DNA of 64,000 nucleotides from JAGZEG01 sp963930185 (GCA_963930185.1 CAWVLT010000002.1:62001-126000); one strand, 5' to 3'; counted from the first letter of the stretch, positions 52,544 to 60,786 are shown. The notes: a model not told the origin generated them from the sequence alone. Translations and numbers: made by a program.

Positions 52544-52966
52544 TCAGAGGCCCAGGTCGTCAGCGGACGCACCCCCGCCTGCCACCGCGTCTGCGATCCC
52601 GCCCGTCGACCCGTTCACCGTAACCACGCTGTGCGGGAACACCAGCGTGCTGGCCTTGAGCTTCGTCACGTTGGACACGCTGACGGCCCCCGAGGCGATG
52701 AGGTCCTTGGCGCGGTCGCGCGACGCCGCGTGGCCATTGGCCACAAGCCACGCGTCCAGGCGCGTGGCCCCCTTCTCGGCGGCCGCCTTCGTCGCGCCGA
52801 CCGTGGCGCCGGCGTCGTTGGGATCGGGGATGGGCCGGCCAAAGTAGTCGCGCTCCACGTGGCGCGCCTTGATGCGGGCTATGGCATGCGCCCGCGCGCG
52901 CTTCGCTCGCGTGTTGCCGCCCTCCTGGGAGGTGCCGTCGTTAGCCTCGTCAATTCGCACGCGCAT
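52544..52966 (-). CDS. Stand-alone S4-type RNA-binding protein
   Basis: 140 residues. Residues about 68-122 (TRLDAWLVANGHAASRDRAK, DLIASGAVSVSNVTKLKAST, LVFPHSVVTVNG) match the S4 fold, as at the start of TlyA-type rRNA methyltransferases and in RluD-type synthases. No methyltransferase domain follows, so this is an S4-only protein, or the remnant of a TlyA. Before it lies a Lys/Arg-rich stretch (RAKRARAHAIARIKARHVERD) that could help bind RNA; after it is a Gly/Ala tail. The start has AAAGG 9 bases upstream. It lies 74 bases after the isoaspartyl peptidase on the same strand. Confidence 0.72.
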   Translation of the reverse strand: MRVRIDEANDGTSQEGGNTRAKRARAHAIARIKARHVERDYFGRPIPDPNDAGATVGATKAAAEKGATRLDAWLVANGHAASRDRAKDLIASGAVSVSNVTKLKASTLVFPHSVVTVNGSTGGIADAVAGGGASADDLGL

Positions 52967-53040
52967 GTGGGAGCCTTTCCGTGTTTCTCGTTCCTTCTTC
53001 GCCTTTCGCGGGACAGGCGCCGCGTCCCGTCCGGCCTCGT

Positions 53041-53964
53041 CTACTCGTGCGTCACGCGCTGGTCGCCAAAGGCCCAGCCGTAGTTCATCTGGGCGCCGTC
53101 GTGGTAGCCGATCACGCCGCAGCCGCTGGCCGGCACGATGATGACGCCGCCGTCACCGCCGCGGTCCTCGATGCGCGCAAGCGTGTCGCGCGCGGCCTCG
53201 CGAACCGTCTGGCCGGCGAACAGGACGCGGGCGTGCACCTGGTAGGCGGCGGTCTCCTTGATGAAGAACTCCCCCGTGCCCGTGCAGCTCACGGCCACCG
53301 TCGCCTGGTTGGCGTACGTGCCGGCACCCACCAGGGGCGAGTCGCCCACGCGCCCGGGCTGCTGACCGGTGACGCCGCCGGTGGAGGTGCCTGCGGCGAT
53401 CTGCCCGCGCGCGTCGCGCGCCACGGCGCCGATGGTTCCGTGCCGCGGGCCCGCGGCGTGCTTGGCCTTGTACTCCTCGAGCATCTGGCGGCGATGCTCG
53501 GTCACGAAGAACTCGTTTGGCACCTGCTCGATGCCCCACTCGTCGAGGAGCTCGGGCGAGGGAGAGGAGAACAGCACGTGGCGCGTCTTGTCCATGACGG
53601 CACGGGCGACGTCGATGGGGTGCCTGGCCGTGGTGAGGCCGCAGGCGGCGCCGGTCGAGCCGTCGCCGAGCATCAGGCAGCTGTCGAGCTCGGCCTTGCC
53701 CTCGAGCGTGAGCGCCGCACCGCGCCCGGCGTTGAAGCTCGGCGCGTCCTCCATCACGTGGATGGCGGCGATCACCGCCTCCAGGGCGGGCTCGCCCGCC
53801 TCGAGCTTGGCGAAACCGGCGGCCAGGGCGCGCTGCATCGCCTCGTCCGCCTGCGCCCGTTCCTCGGGGGTGTCCTCACGGTCGCGCTTGCCCGCGCCGC
53901 CGTGGATGACGAGCAGGACCCCGTCCTGCCCGCCGACCTCGATCACATGTGGCTCGTTTGCCAT
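53041..53964 (-). CDS. Isoaspartyl peptidase / L-asparaginase (Ntn hydrolase)
   Basis: 307 residues from the ATG with AAGGGAG. These enzymes cut isoaspartyl dipeptides and asparagine and activate themselves by cleaving before a Thr. The cleavage site and nucleophile are in HGTIGAVARD (Thr177), near the middle as usual. Further family parts are VIHGGAGK at the N-terminus, APSFNAGRGAAL, GRVGDSPLVGAGTYA and TGTGEFFIKETAAY. No signal peptide is visible, so it is cytoplasmic. The membrane protein 16 bases upstream and the S4 protein downstream look like one operon. Confidence 0.9.
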   Translation of the reverse strand: MANEPHVIEVGGQDGVLLVIHGGAGKRDREDTPEERAQADEAMQRALAAGFAKLEAGEPALEAVIAAIHVMEDAPSFNAGRGAALTLEGKAELDSCLMLGDGSTGAACGLTTARHPIDVARAVMDKTRHVLFSSPSPELLDEWGIEQVPNEFFVTEHRRQMLEEYKAKHAAGPRHGTIGAVARDARGQIAAGTSTGGVTGQQPGRVGDSPLVGAGTYANQATVAVSCTGTGEFFIKETAAYQVHARVLFAGQTVREAARDTLARIEDRGGDGGVIIVPASGCGVIGYHDGAQMNYGWAFGDQRVTHE

Positions 53965-53980
53965 GTCGGATCTCCCTTTC

Positions 53981-54589
53981 TCACGCCTCGCGGCTCGCGT
54001 CGTCATGCGAGGCCTGCGCCTGTCCCTGCGCTGCGCCTGCGGCGGCCGGCTCGGGCCTGCCGGATGCGGCGCCCTGACTGCCGGGGGTCGGGGCGGCCTG
54101 CCCGCTAGGCGCGGGGACGGCCTGCTCGACTGCCGCGCGCTGCTTCTCCTCCTTGATGCGCTGCGCGGCCTGCGTCTCCTCGCGGCGCTCGGCCACCAGC
54201 TTGAACGAAAGCCACGTCACCACGATCGCCACCACGGCAGGCAGCACGGGATAGAGGACGAAGATGTACCCGTGCGCATACAGACAGACCGCCAGCGCCG
54301 CCACGTCGACCGCGGAGACGATCACCATGACCGCGCGATACAGGCGCGTCTTCTTGATCGCGAAGCTGCGCCAGATCCCCAGCATGCCGCCGGCGATGGA
54401 GACCAGCCCGGCCACCAGCATCGACACCGAGGCGAAGATTCCCTGGTAGACCGTGATGCCACGCGCATCGAGATCGGCCGACAAGCCGGGCGCGAGCAGG
54501 CCGAACAGGCCCACGATCGCCACACCGATCGACAGGCCGCCCAACCCGCACAACACCCATACCAGGGCCTTCAAAGCCTTTCGCGTCAT
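53981..54589 (-). CDS. Membrane protein with four predicted helices
   Basis: 202 residues from the ATG following GGGGAG by 8 bases. Four hydrophobic helices are visible (LVWVLCGLGGLSIGVAIVGL, ASVSMLVAGLVSIAGGMLGI, AVMVIVSAVDVAALAVCLYA, YPVLPAVVAIVVTWLSFKLV), then a charged helix (AERREETQAAQRIKEEKQRA) and a long Pro/Ala/Gly/Gln-rich tail. The topology puts the tail in the cytoplasm. I do not recognise the family. It is the first gene of a probable three-gene minus-strand operon with the isoaspartyl peptidase and the S4 protein, and is divergent from the aldo/keto reductase. Confidence 0.7.
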   Translation of the reverse strand: MTRKALKALVWVLCGLGGLSIGVAIVGLFGLLAPGLSADLDARGITVYQGIFASVSMLVAGLVSIAGGMLGIWRSFAIKKTRLYRAVMVIVSAVDVAALAVCLYAHGYIFVLYPVLPAVVAIVVTWLSFKLVAERREETQAAQRIKEEKQRAAVEQAVPAPSGQAAPTPGSQGAASGRPEPAAAGAAQGQAQASHDDASREA

Positions 54590-54804
54590 CGTGCCCACTC
54601 CCCTCGCCGAGTTGTTGGATGTTTATCCCGGCGCACCGGGTAATCCGCATTGCAAATAGCATAGACTACGTACGAGGCGCGTACCCCGTGAATCGCAAAT
54701 GGCGCCCCGCGACATGCAAGCGACAGATCAGCCCATGCGAACCGCGACGTCGCCGGACGCAGGCGCCGCGCTCCGCCAGCGGGCAGGGAGCAAAGGAGAG
54801 GACG

Positions 54805-55956
54805 ATGGAGACTTCGGGCCTGGCACCAACCAAGAAGCTGGGATTCGGCTGCATGAGGCTGCCGCTCACCGACCCCGATGACACCACCTCGGTGGACGTC
54901 GCGCAGTTCGAGCAGATGATCGACGAGTTCCTCGCCGCCGGCTTCACGTACTTCGACACCGCGTACATGTACCACAACCACACCAGCGAGACGTTCGTGC
55001 GGCAGGCCCTGGTGCGCCGCCATGCGCGCGACGAGTTCACGCTGGCGACCAAGCTGCCGTGCATGAGCCTGGTCGAGAACGGCACTCCGCAGGACATGCA
55101 GCGCATCTTTGACGAGCAGCTGGAGAAGTGCGGCGTCGAGTTCTTTGACTACTACCTGCTGCACAACCTCAACGCCAAGGACTGGCCGTGCGTGCAAAAG
55201 CTCGACGCCTTTGGCTTTGCCAGCAAGCTCAAGGAGCAGGGCAAGATTCGTCACCTGGGCTTCTCGTTCCACGACAGCCCCGAGCTGCTTGACGAGATCC
55301 TGACCGCCCATCCCGAGGTCGAGTTCGTGCAGTTACAGATCAACTACCTGGACTGGGACGACCCCTCGATCTGCTCGCGCGCGAACTACGAGGTCGTCCG
55401 CAAGCACGGCAAGAAGGTCATCGTGATGGAGCCGGTCAAGGGCGGCGCCCTGGCCAAGGTGCCCGAGCGCGCCGAGGTCCTGCTCAGGGGCGCCCGGCCC
55501 GACCTTTCGTGCGCCTCGTGGGGCATCCGCTACGCAGCGAGCCTGCCGGACGTCATGTGCGTGCTGTCGGGCATGTCCACCCTCGAGCAGCTGCGCGACA
55601 ACGTGGGCTACATGGGCGACTTCGAGCCTCTGTCTGATGACGAGCGCCAGGTGCTCGACCAGGCGGCCCTCATCGTGAAGCAGTCCAACGCCATCGCCTG
55701 CACCTCCTGCCACTACTGCGAGGAGAACTGCCCGCAGGGCATCCCGATCCCCGCGTACTTCACGCTGTACAACGAGGAGCTGGCCAGCGTCGACCGCGAG
55801 AGCGACCGCGCGGCGCGCGACGCCCGCTACCGCGAGCTCGCCGAGACCAACGCGCCCGCCTCGGCCTGCGTCGAGTGCAACGCCTGCGCGGACAACTGCC
55901 CGCAGCACCTACCCATCCCCGAGCTGCTCAAGAAGATCGTCAGGCGCTACGAGTAG
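54805..55956 (+). CDS. Aldo/keto reductase with C-terminal ferredoxin domain
   Basis: 383 residues from the ATG after AAAGGAGAGG. The N-terminal part is a TIM-barrel aldo/keto reductase (LGFGCMRLPL, FTYFDTAYMYHNHTSE with the catalytic Tyr/Asp region, LATKLP, IRHLGFSFHD). The C-terminal part has two 4Fe-4S clusters: CTSCHYCEENCP and CVECNACADNCP, each CxxCxxCxxxCP. This fused family is common in anaerobes and probably couples substrate reduction to ferredoxin rather than only NADPH; the substrate is unknown. It is followed by tandem repeats, a strong terminator and element F. Confidence 0.92.
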   Translation: METSGLAPTKKLGFGCMRLPLTDPDDTTSVDVAQFEQMIDEFLAAGFTYFDTAYMYHNHTSETFVRQALVRRHARDEFTLATKLPCMSLVENGTPQDMQRIFDEQLEKCGVEFFDYYLLHNLNAKDWPCVQKLDAFGFASKLKEQGKIRHLGFSFHDSPELLDEILTAHPEVEFVQLQINYLDWDDPSICSRANYEVVRKHGKKVIVMEPVKGGALAKVPERAEVLLRGARPDLSCASWGIRYAASLPDVMCVLSGMSTLEQLRDNVGYMGDFEPLSDDERQVLDQAALIVKQSNAIACTSCHYCEENCPQGIPIPAYFTLYNEELASVDRESDRAARDARYRELAETNAPASACVECNACADNCPQHLPIPELLKKIVRRYE

Positions 55957-55960
55957 CGCG

Positions 55961-56015
55961 CGCCGTGCGTCGGGCACCGGGCGCCGCCGTGCGCCAGGCG
56001 CCGCCGTGCGTCGGA
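55961..56015. repeat. Three 17-bp-spaced imperfect tandem repeats
   Basis: Copies of a CGCCGTGCGTCGG-type unit begin at 55961, 55982 (CGCCGCCGTGCGCCAGG) and 55999 (CGCCGCCGTGCGTCGGA). They lie directly after the aldo/keto reductase stop, before its terminator. Confidence 0.65.
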
Positions 56016-56060
56016 CGCGTCGGGCCCCAGAGCAGTCAGCCCGACGCGTCCTGCCCATCT

Positions 56061-56125
56061 CGGCAGATCGAGCGACCGCGTTTGTGCTGGCGCTCGATCT
56101 GCCGCGTTTATTCCCGCACCCTCTT
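56061..56125 (+). terminator. Terminator of the aldo/keto reductase gene
   Basis: CGGCAGATCGAGCG (56061-56074) and CGCTCGATCTGCCG (56091-56104) form a perfect 14-bp stem, followed by CGTTTATTCCC and then CTCTTTTCTTC. Confidence 0.8.
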
Positions 56126-56142
56126 TTCTTCTGTTTGTTTTT

Positions 56143-56361
56143 CGTTTGACGCCGAAATGACCCCCGGAATGGAAAGTTTTGGGGTTTCGGAACGACTGTG
56201 CGATTTTGCTAGTATTCCTTTAATTATATTAATTGAACTATAACTTAAGTAAATGTATCAAAATTTGCTACTATTTAATATTCATGAACCACAGTGGATC
56301 AAGCCTGAGATTCAACTCATTCCAAAGTGGGATTTCTTTCCATCACGGCGCCCAAAACGCA
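56143..56361. repeat. Intergenic element F (219 bp): diverged arms, AT-rich core
   Basis: The left arm has CGTTTGACGCCG, then GGAATGGAAAGTTTTGGGGT and TTCGGAACGACTG. The right arm, read inverted, gives GGCGCCGTGATGGAAAGAAA, then TTTGGAATGAGTTG. The pairing is looser than in A-C. The core (CTTTAATTATATTAATTGAA and onward) is very AT-rich. ATGGAAAG in F occupies the place of ATGGACAA in A-C, and the arm-to-arm distance (about 175 bp) is close to the 185-189 bp there. It lies in the 650-bp gap before the TetR gene. Confidence 0.5.
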
Positions 56362-56389
56362 GAAAAACAGCTTCCGCGACGTCAAAACG

Positions 56390-56435
56390 AAGGCCCGTGC
56401 CGACCACATCCATGGACTCCTGCGGCACGGGCCTT
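56390..56435. terminator. Perfect 12-bp hairpin between element F and the TetR gene
   Basis: AAGGCCCGTGCC (56390-56401) pairs with GGCACGGGCCTT (56424-56435) over a 22-base loop. There is no T-run on the plus strand; the minus strand has TTCGTTTTG. It may be a terminator or an RNA structure; no minus-strand gene ends here. Confidence 0.5.
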
Positions 56436-56542
56436 GCTCACAGGGAGCTGCTAAGCGTCTGTTTCTCAACATCTGTCGGTTATTTCTACACATGTTGCGC
56501 AACCCCGCACAGTGTGGCGTAACCGCGGTATCATGGGCAAGT

Positions 56543-56585
56543 CCCAACGACTGGCCCAACAACGACTGCCCCACAACGACTGGCC
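56543..56585. repeat. Three 14-15 bp tandem repeats upstream of the TetR gene
   Basis: CCCAACGACTGGCC, CAACAACGACTGCC and CCACAACGACTGGCC follow each other, then a decayed copy TAACAACAACC runs into the ribosome site. They are in the leader of the TetR gene and may affect its expression. Confidence 0.65.
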
Positions 56586-56606
56586 TAACAACAACCGGGA
56601 GACATC

Positions 56607-57191
56607 ATGGCACGCAAGCCGGACCGACGCTCCGAACGCACGGAGAACGACCTCATGGACGCAATGGTCGCGCTCATCGTGGAGAAAGACTACGGTAAGA
56701 TCACAGTCAGCGAGATCGCGCGGCGAGCAGGCGTCGACCGAACCACCTTCTACCAGCACTACACGTCAAAGGACGATCTGGTTCTCGCTGTGGAACGCCG
56801 GCGCGTGGCAAAGCTCATGGAGACGTTTGGCCCCTCCCTGGAAAGCGACCACCCGGTTTCCAGGGAGATGCTGAGGCAGGCACTCCTGGTCCTCATGGAT
56901 CAGGACGCCTGCCTTGACCGCCGCATCGCCCTGACGCCCTCGTACGACTTTCTGCTGGCCGACGCCAAGCGGCTCCTGAGCAGGCTCGCGCGCAAGGCGC
57001 TCAGGGCGGGCAGCGACCTTGACGAGCGGCATGCGGCCCTATGTGCCGAGTTCTGCGCGGCGGGGATGCTTGCCGGGTACGTCGAATGGATCAGGTCCGG
57101 CGAGACGATCCCCGTCGAGCAGCTCGCCTCGACGCTCACCGACCTCGTGTTCCAAGGCATAGAGGGCACTGTCGGTCAGGCCCAGGCCTAG
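56607..57191 (+). CDS. TetR/AcrR-family transcriptional regulator
   Basis: 194 residues from an ATG with GGGAG 6 bases upstream. The N-terminal DNA-binding domain is complete: ENDLMDAMVALIVEKDYGKI then TVSEIARRAGVDRTTFYQHY and TSKDDLVLAV. The C-terminal helices (about 70-190) hold a ligand pocket of unknown specificity. No gene lies divergent from it, so its target is not obvious; the aldo/keto reductase upstream or other genes elsewhere are candidates. It is convergent with the PhoR-like kinase at a gap of 7 bases. Confidence 0.9.
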   Translation: MARKPDRRSERTENDLMDAMVALIVEKDYGKITVSEIARRAGVDRTTFYQHYTSKDDLVLAVERRRVAKLMETFGPSLESDHPVSREMLRQALLVLMDQDACLDRRIALTPSYDFLLADAKRLLSRLARKALRAGSDLDERHAALCAEFCAAGMLAGYVEWIRSGETIPVEQLASTLTDLVFQGIEGTVGQAQA

Positions 57192-57198
57192 GAAGTGC

Positions 57199-58962
57199 CT
57201 AGAGCATCGGCGTGCGGTAGTCGTCGGCAGAGACGTCCTCGCGCAGCCATGCGTCATCGTCCGCGGCATGGAAGGTCACGGTGACGGTCGTGCCCACCCC
57301 CAGCTCGCTAGCGATGTCCAGGCGCGCGTCATGGCAGCGCGCGGCATGCTTGACGATGGCAAGCCCCAGCCCGGTGCCGCCCGTCGTGCGCGAGCGGCTC
57401 GTGTCCACGCGATAGAAGCGCGCGAACACCTTCTCCAGGTTCTCGGCCGCAATGCCGATGCCCGTGTCGCTGACGCTCACGTACGGCCGCGCCTGCTCGT
57501 CCAGGCCGGTGCGGACGCTCACGGTGCCACCGGGCCTGTTGTAGCGAATCGCGTTGTCGCACAGGTTGAAGACGAGCTGGTCCACGAGCTTGGACATGCC
57601 CAGCGTCAGCGCCGAGGGACAGCCCTCGAGCAAAGACAGCCTGACGTCGGCCGCCTCGGCACGCGTGGCCAGGCGCGACACCACGCTCTGCGCAACCTGG
57701 GCCAGGTCAACCGGCTCGCACGTGCCCAGCACGCCGTCCACGCGCTCGGCCTCGTCCATCTTCGAGAGCGTGAGGATGTCGTTGACCAGCGCGGTGAGGT
57801 GCGTGGACTCGTCGTGGATGCGCCGCGCGAACTCGGGCACGTCGGCGGGGGCGGCGATGCCCGTCTCGATGAGCTCGGCGTAGCCCGAGATCGAGGTGAG
57901 CGGCGTCTTGAGCTCGTGGGTGACGTTGGCGGTGAACTCCACGCGCATCAGGTCGTTGTCCGACAGGCGCAGCACCTGCTCGTCGATCTGGCGGCGCTGC
58001 TCGTCCATGCGCCGCAGCAGCGGCATGACCTCGCGATAGGCGTGCTCGCCGCTCTCGAGGGGACGCGCGGGATCGATGGCGTCAAGCGGCACCATGAGCC
58101 GGCGGGCAAGCACGCGCGACACCACGAAGCACAGCCCCACGAGCACGACCAGCGTCACGAACGTGAGGGGCAGCAGGTTGGCGAGAAGGCCAACAGCCCC
58201 GCTGCGCGAGATGGCGATGCGCAGCACCCAGCCGTTGTCGAGCAGCCGCGCCCCGTAGATCAGGACCTCCGAGAGCGTCGAGCTGCTGCGTACCTCCGAG
58301 CCCGTGCCGCCGGCCAGCGCCTCCACCACCTCGGGGCGGTCGGCGTGGTTGCCCATCTGGGAGGGGTCCTGCTGGTTGTCGTAGATCACCGTGCCGTCGG
58401 GCTCGATGAGCGTCAGGCGCGTGCCCTCCATCTCCAGCCCGCTGGCAAGGCCCACGGGGTCGTCGGTCTCGTTGAGGACCGCCGCCACCGCGGAGCACTC
58501 CTGGAGCAGCTCGTTTTCGCTCGCGTCGATGATGGAGCGCTGCATGAAGGTCGCCGACAGGATCACGCACACCACAAGGGTGCATGCCGCGAGGGCGAAA
58601 AACGACCAGAAGAGGCTGGTGCGCATCGAGGGGTGCCGGTGCGTCGCGCCCGTCTCCGCGTGCTCCTCGGATTCCGCCCGGGGTGCAGGCTCCCCCTCGT
58701 CCTCCCCGCCTTCGCCCGACGCGACGGCGCCCTCGGAGGCAAAGCCGAACAGCGTCACGCTGGCGCGTCCACGGCGCGGGGAGTCGTCATCCTCGGACAC
58801 CACGCCCGGGCCCGACGCGGCCGTCTCGCCCGACGCGCCGTTCGCATCCGAAACGATGACGGCTCCCGAAGCGTCGGTCGTCCCGGGCCCCGAAGGGGCG
58901 CCGGCCTCGCCCGCCCCCGGCGTCATGTGGGCGCCGCGGCCCATCAGCGTGAAGGCTGCCAT
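57199..58962 (-). CDS. phoR: PhoR-like sensor histidine kinase with long N-terminal extension
   Basis: 587 residues. Two membrane helices (FWSFFALAACTLVVCVILSA about 118-137 and LLANLLPLTFVTLVVLVGLC about 259-278) frame an outer sensing domain. Then come the dimerisation box VTHELKTPLTSISGYAELI (His349), N box DNAIRYNRPGG, the DTGIGI box, EKVFARFYRVD and TTGGTGLGLAIVKH. It phosphorylates the adjacent response regulator, probably in response to phosphate limitation, judged from pstB upstream. The first 112 residues before the helix are Gly/Ser/Glu-rich and unusual for the family. The start at 58962 has AGGGTG overlapping the regulator's stop; no ribosome site was seen before Met113. Confidence 0.85.
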   Translation of the reverse strand: MAAFTLMGRGAHMTPGAGEAGAPSGPGTTDASGAVIVSDANGASGETAASGPGVVSEDDDSPRRGRASVTLFGFASEGAVASGEGGEDEGEPAPRAESEEHAETGATHRHPSMRTSLFWSFFALAACTLVVCVILSATFMQRSIIDASENELLQECSAVAAVLNETDDPVGLASGLEMEGTRLTLIEPDGTVIYDNQQDPSQMGNHADRPEVVEALAGGTGSEVRSSSTLSEVLIYGARLLDNGWVLRIAISRSGAVGLLANLLPLTFVTLVVLVGLCFVVSRVLARRLMVPLDAIDPARPLESGEHAYREVMPLLRRMDEQRRQIDEQVLRLSDNDLMRVEFTANVTHELKTPLTSISGYAELIETGIAAPADVPEFARRIHDESTHLTALVNDILTLSKMDEAERVDGVLGTCEPVDLAQVAQSVVSRLATRAEAADVRLSLLEGCPSALTLGMSKLVDQLVFNLCDNAIRYNRPGGTVSVRTGLDEQARPYVSVSDTGIGIAAENLEKVFARFYRVDTSRSRTTGGTGLGLAIVKHAARCHDARLDIASELGVGTTVTVTFHAADDDAWLREDVSADDYRTPML

Positions 58963-58973
58963 CGCGCATCACC

Positions 58974-59645
58974 CTATCCGCGCAGGCGGTAGCCCACGCC
59001 ACGCACGGTCTCGATCGCGGCGCTCGATCCCTCGAGCTTGCTGCGCAGGGTCTGGACGTGCACGTCAACCGTGCGGCTGCCGCCGTCAAAGTCCCACCCC
59101 CACACCTGCTTGAGCAGGCCGTCGCGCGTGCAGACGATGCCGGGGTGCGCCATGAGGTACGCGAGCAGGTCGAACTCGCGCAGGGTGAGCGAGACGGGCT
59201 TGCCGCCCACGCTCGCCTCGTGGCGCGAGGGAGACAGACGGATGTCGCCCACGACCAGCGTGTCATCGGAGGGTGCGAGGCGCTTCGCGCGACGCAGCAG
59301 GGCGCGGCAGCGGCTCACCAGCTCCATCATGCCAAACGGCTTGGAGAGGTAGTCGTCCGCCCCGCCGTCGAGGGCCACCACCGTGTCGAACTCGGTGTCC
59401 TTTGCGGTCACCATCATCACGGGGATGTCGGCCGTGGCGGGGTTCGCGCGCAGGCGCTTGAGGATCTGCAGGCCGTCCGCGTCGGGCAGCATGATGTCCA
59501 GCAGGATGGCGTCGGGAAGGCGTCGCTCGCAGGCCGCCTTAAACTCCGCGTCGGTGGCGAACCCCTCGACCTCCAGGCCCGACTGGGCCAGAGTGTAGAC
59601 GGTGAGCTCGCGAATGTTTCGCTCGTCTTCCACGTAGTAGATCAT
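58974..59645 (-). CDS. phoB: PhoB-like response regulator (OmpR family)
   Basis: 223 residues from the ATG of MIYYVEDERN; upstream in-frame codons are Arg-rich without support. The receiver domain has the acidic pair (ED near residue 6-7), phosphoacceptor Asp50 in AILLDIMLPDADG, Thr80 in MMVTAKD and Lys102 in YLSKPF. The C-terminal winged helix is typical (LTLREFDLLAYLMAHPGIVC, VDVHVQTLRSKLEG, ETVRGVGYRLRG). It binds promoters of phosphate-starvation genes when phosphorylated by the kinase 11 bases downstream. Confidence 0.9.
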   Translation of the reverse strand: MIYYVEDERNIRELTVYTLAQSGLEVEGFATDAEFKAACERRLPDAILLDIMLPDADGLQILKRLRANPATADIPVMMVTAKDTEFDTVVALDGGADDYLSKPFGMMELVSRCRALLRRAKRLAPSDDTLVVGDIRLSPSRHEASVGGKPVSLTLREFDLLAYLMAHPGIVCTRDGLLKQVWGWDFDGGSRTVDVHVQTLRSKLEGSSAAIETVRGVGYRLRG

Positions 59646-59792
59646 TGCCGCCGCACCTCTCAGACGCCCGACTGCCCGCAGGCCGCACCGGGGAATCGTC
59701 GCGGCACCGTCGCGCCCGGGCTCACATGCGCCCGGCACGCGGCGGCCCCGAACACCCCCGTGCGGTGTTTTCCGGTTCCGAACAGGGCTATC

Positions 59793-60623
59793 TTAGCTGA
59801 AGCGGCCGTTGATGTAGTCGCTCGTGCGCTGATCTCGAGGATCCTCAAAGATCTGCTTGGTGTCGCCGTACTCCACCATCTCGCCGAGCAGGAAGAAGGC
59901 GGTGCTGTCGGCCACGCGGGCAGCCTGCTGCATGTTGTGCGTGACGATGATGACCGTGCGGTCCTTCTTGAGCTCGCAGGTGAGCTCTTCCACCATCTTG
60001 GTCGAGATGGGGTCCAGCGCCGAGGTGGGCTCGTCCATCAGCAGGACGTCGGGCTTCACCGCCAGGGCGCGGGCGATGCACAGGCGCTGCTGCTGGCCGC
60101 CCGACAGGCCCAGGGCGCTCTTGTTGAGACGGTCCTTGACCTCGTCCCAGATGGCGGCGGCGCGCAGGGACTCCTCGACCACCTGGTCGAGGTCGGAGCG
60201 CTTGCGGATGCCGTGGGCGCGCGGGGCGTAGGCGATGTTGTCGTAGATGCTCATGGGGAAGGGGTTGGGGCGCTGGAACACCATGCCCACGCGGCGGCGC
60301 AGGGCATAGGGGTCCATGTCGCGGTAGATGTCGTCGCCCGAGATGGTGATCTTGCCGTCGATGCGGCAGCCCTTGATGAGGTCGTTCATGCGGTTGAGAC
60401 AGCGCAGGAAGGTGGACTTGCCGCAACCGGAGGGGCCGATGAAGGCGGTCACCTTGTTCTCGTAGATGTTCATCGAGACGCCCTTGAGGGCCTGGAAGTC
60501 ACCGTAGTACAGGTCGAGGTTCTCGACCGCGACCTTGGGCTCCACACCGCCCACGTAGCTATAGGCACCCTCGACCGACCTTACCTGCTCGTTGGCAACG
60601 GCCACGCTCGCGACAGAACTCAA
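59793..60623 (-). CDS. pstB: Phosphate ABC transporter ATP-binding protein
   Basis: 276 residues from a TTG with GGGAGG 5 bases upstream; a longer frame to 60731 lacks such a site. PstB powers the high-affinity phosphate importer PstSCA. It has Walker A GPSGCGKST, Q-loop VFQRPNPFPMSIYDN (PstB-specific PNPFPMSI), signature LSGGQQQRLCIARALA, and Walker B VLLMDEPTSALDP followed by HNMQQAARVAD. No pstS, pstC, pstA or phoU is next to it; the genes upstream are DUF523 and a SurA-like protein. So either the permease genes lie elsewhere, or this ATPase works with an unlinked partner. Confidence 0.93.
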   Translation of the reverse strand: MSSVASVAVANEQVRSVEGAYSYVGGVEPKVAVENLDLYYGDFQALKGVSMNIYENKVTAFIGPSGCGKSTFLRCLNRMNDLIKGCRIDGKITISGDDIYRDMDPYALRRRVGMVFQRPNPFPMSIYDNIAYAPRAHGIRKRSDLDQVVEESLRAAAIWDEVKDRLNKSALGLSGGQQQRLCIARALAVKPDVLLMDEPTSALDPISTKMVEELTCELKKDRTVIIVTHNMQQAARVADSTAFFLLGEMVEYGDTKQIFEDPRDQRTSDYINGRFS

Positions 60624-60660
60624 GGCATCCTCCCAAGACGGCTTCGTGAACACCCACGCG

Positions 60661-60676
60661 CCGGACGGCCGTCCGG
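60661..60676. promoter_or_regulatory. Perfect 16-bp palindrome upstream of pstB
   Basis: CCGGACGGCCGTCCGG is fully self-complementary and lies 38-53 bases before the TTG start. It could be an operator or the stem of a leader hairpin. It does not resemble known Pho boxes. Confidence 0.4.
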
Positions 60677-60786
60677 ACATGCGGGCACATTCTTGGGAGA
60701 AGGATACGACCCCACGGCCACGCCCGGGCAAGGCGCGTGTCAGGGGTCTGTAAGCTCGCTATGCAGATCGTGCGAACGAGGCGCGG

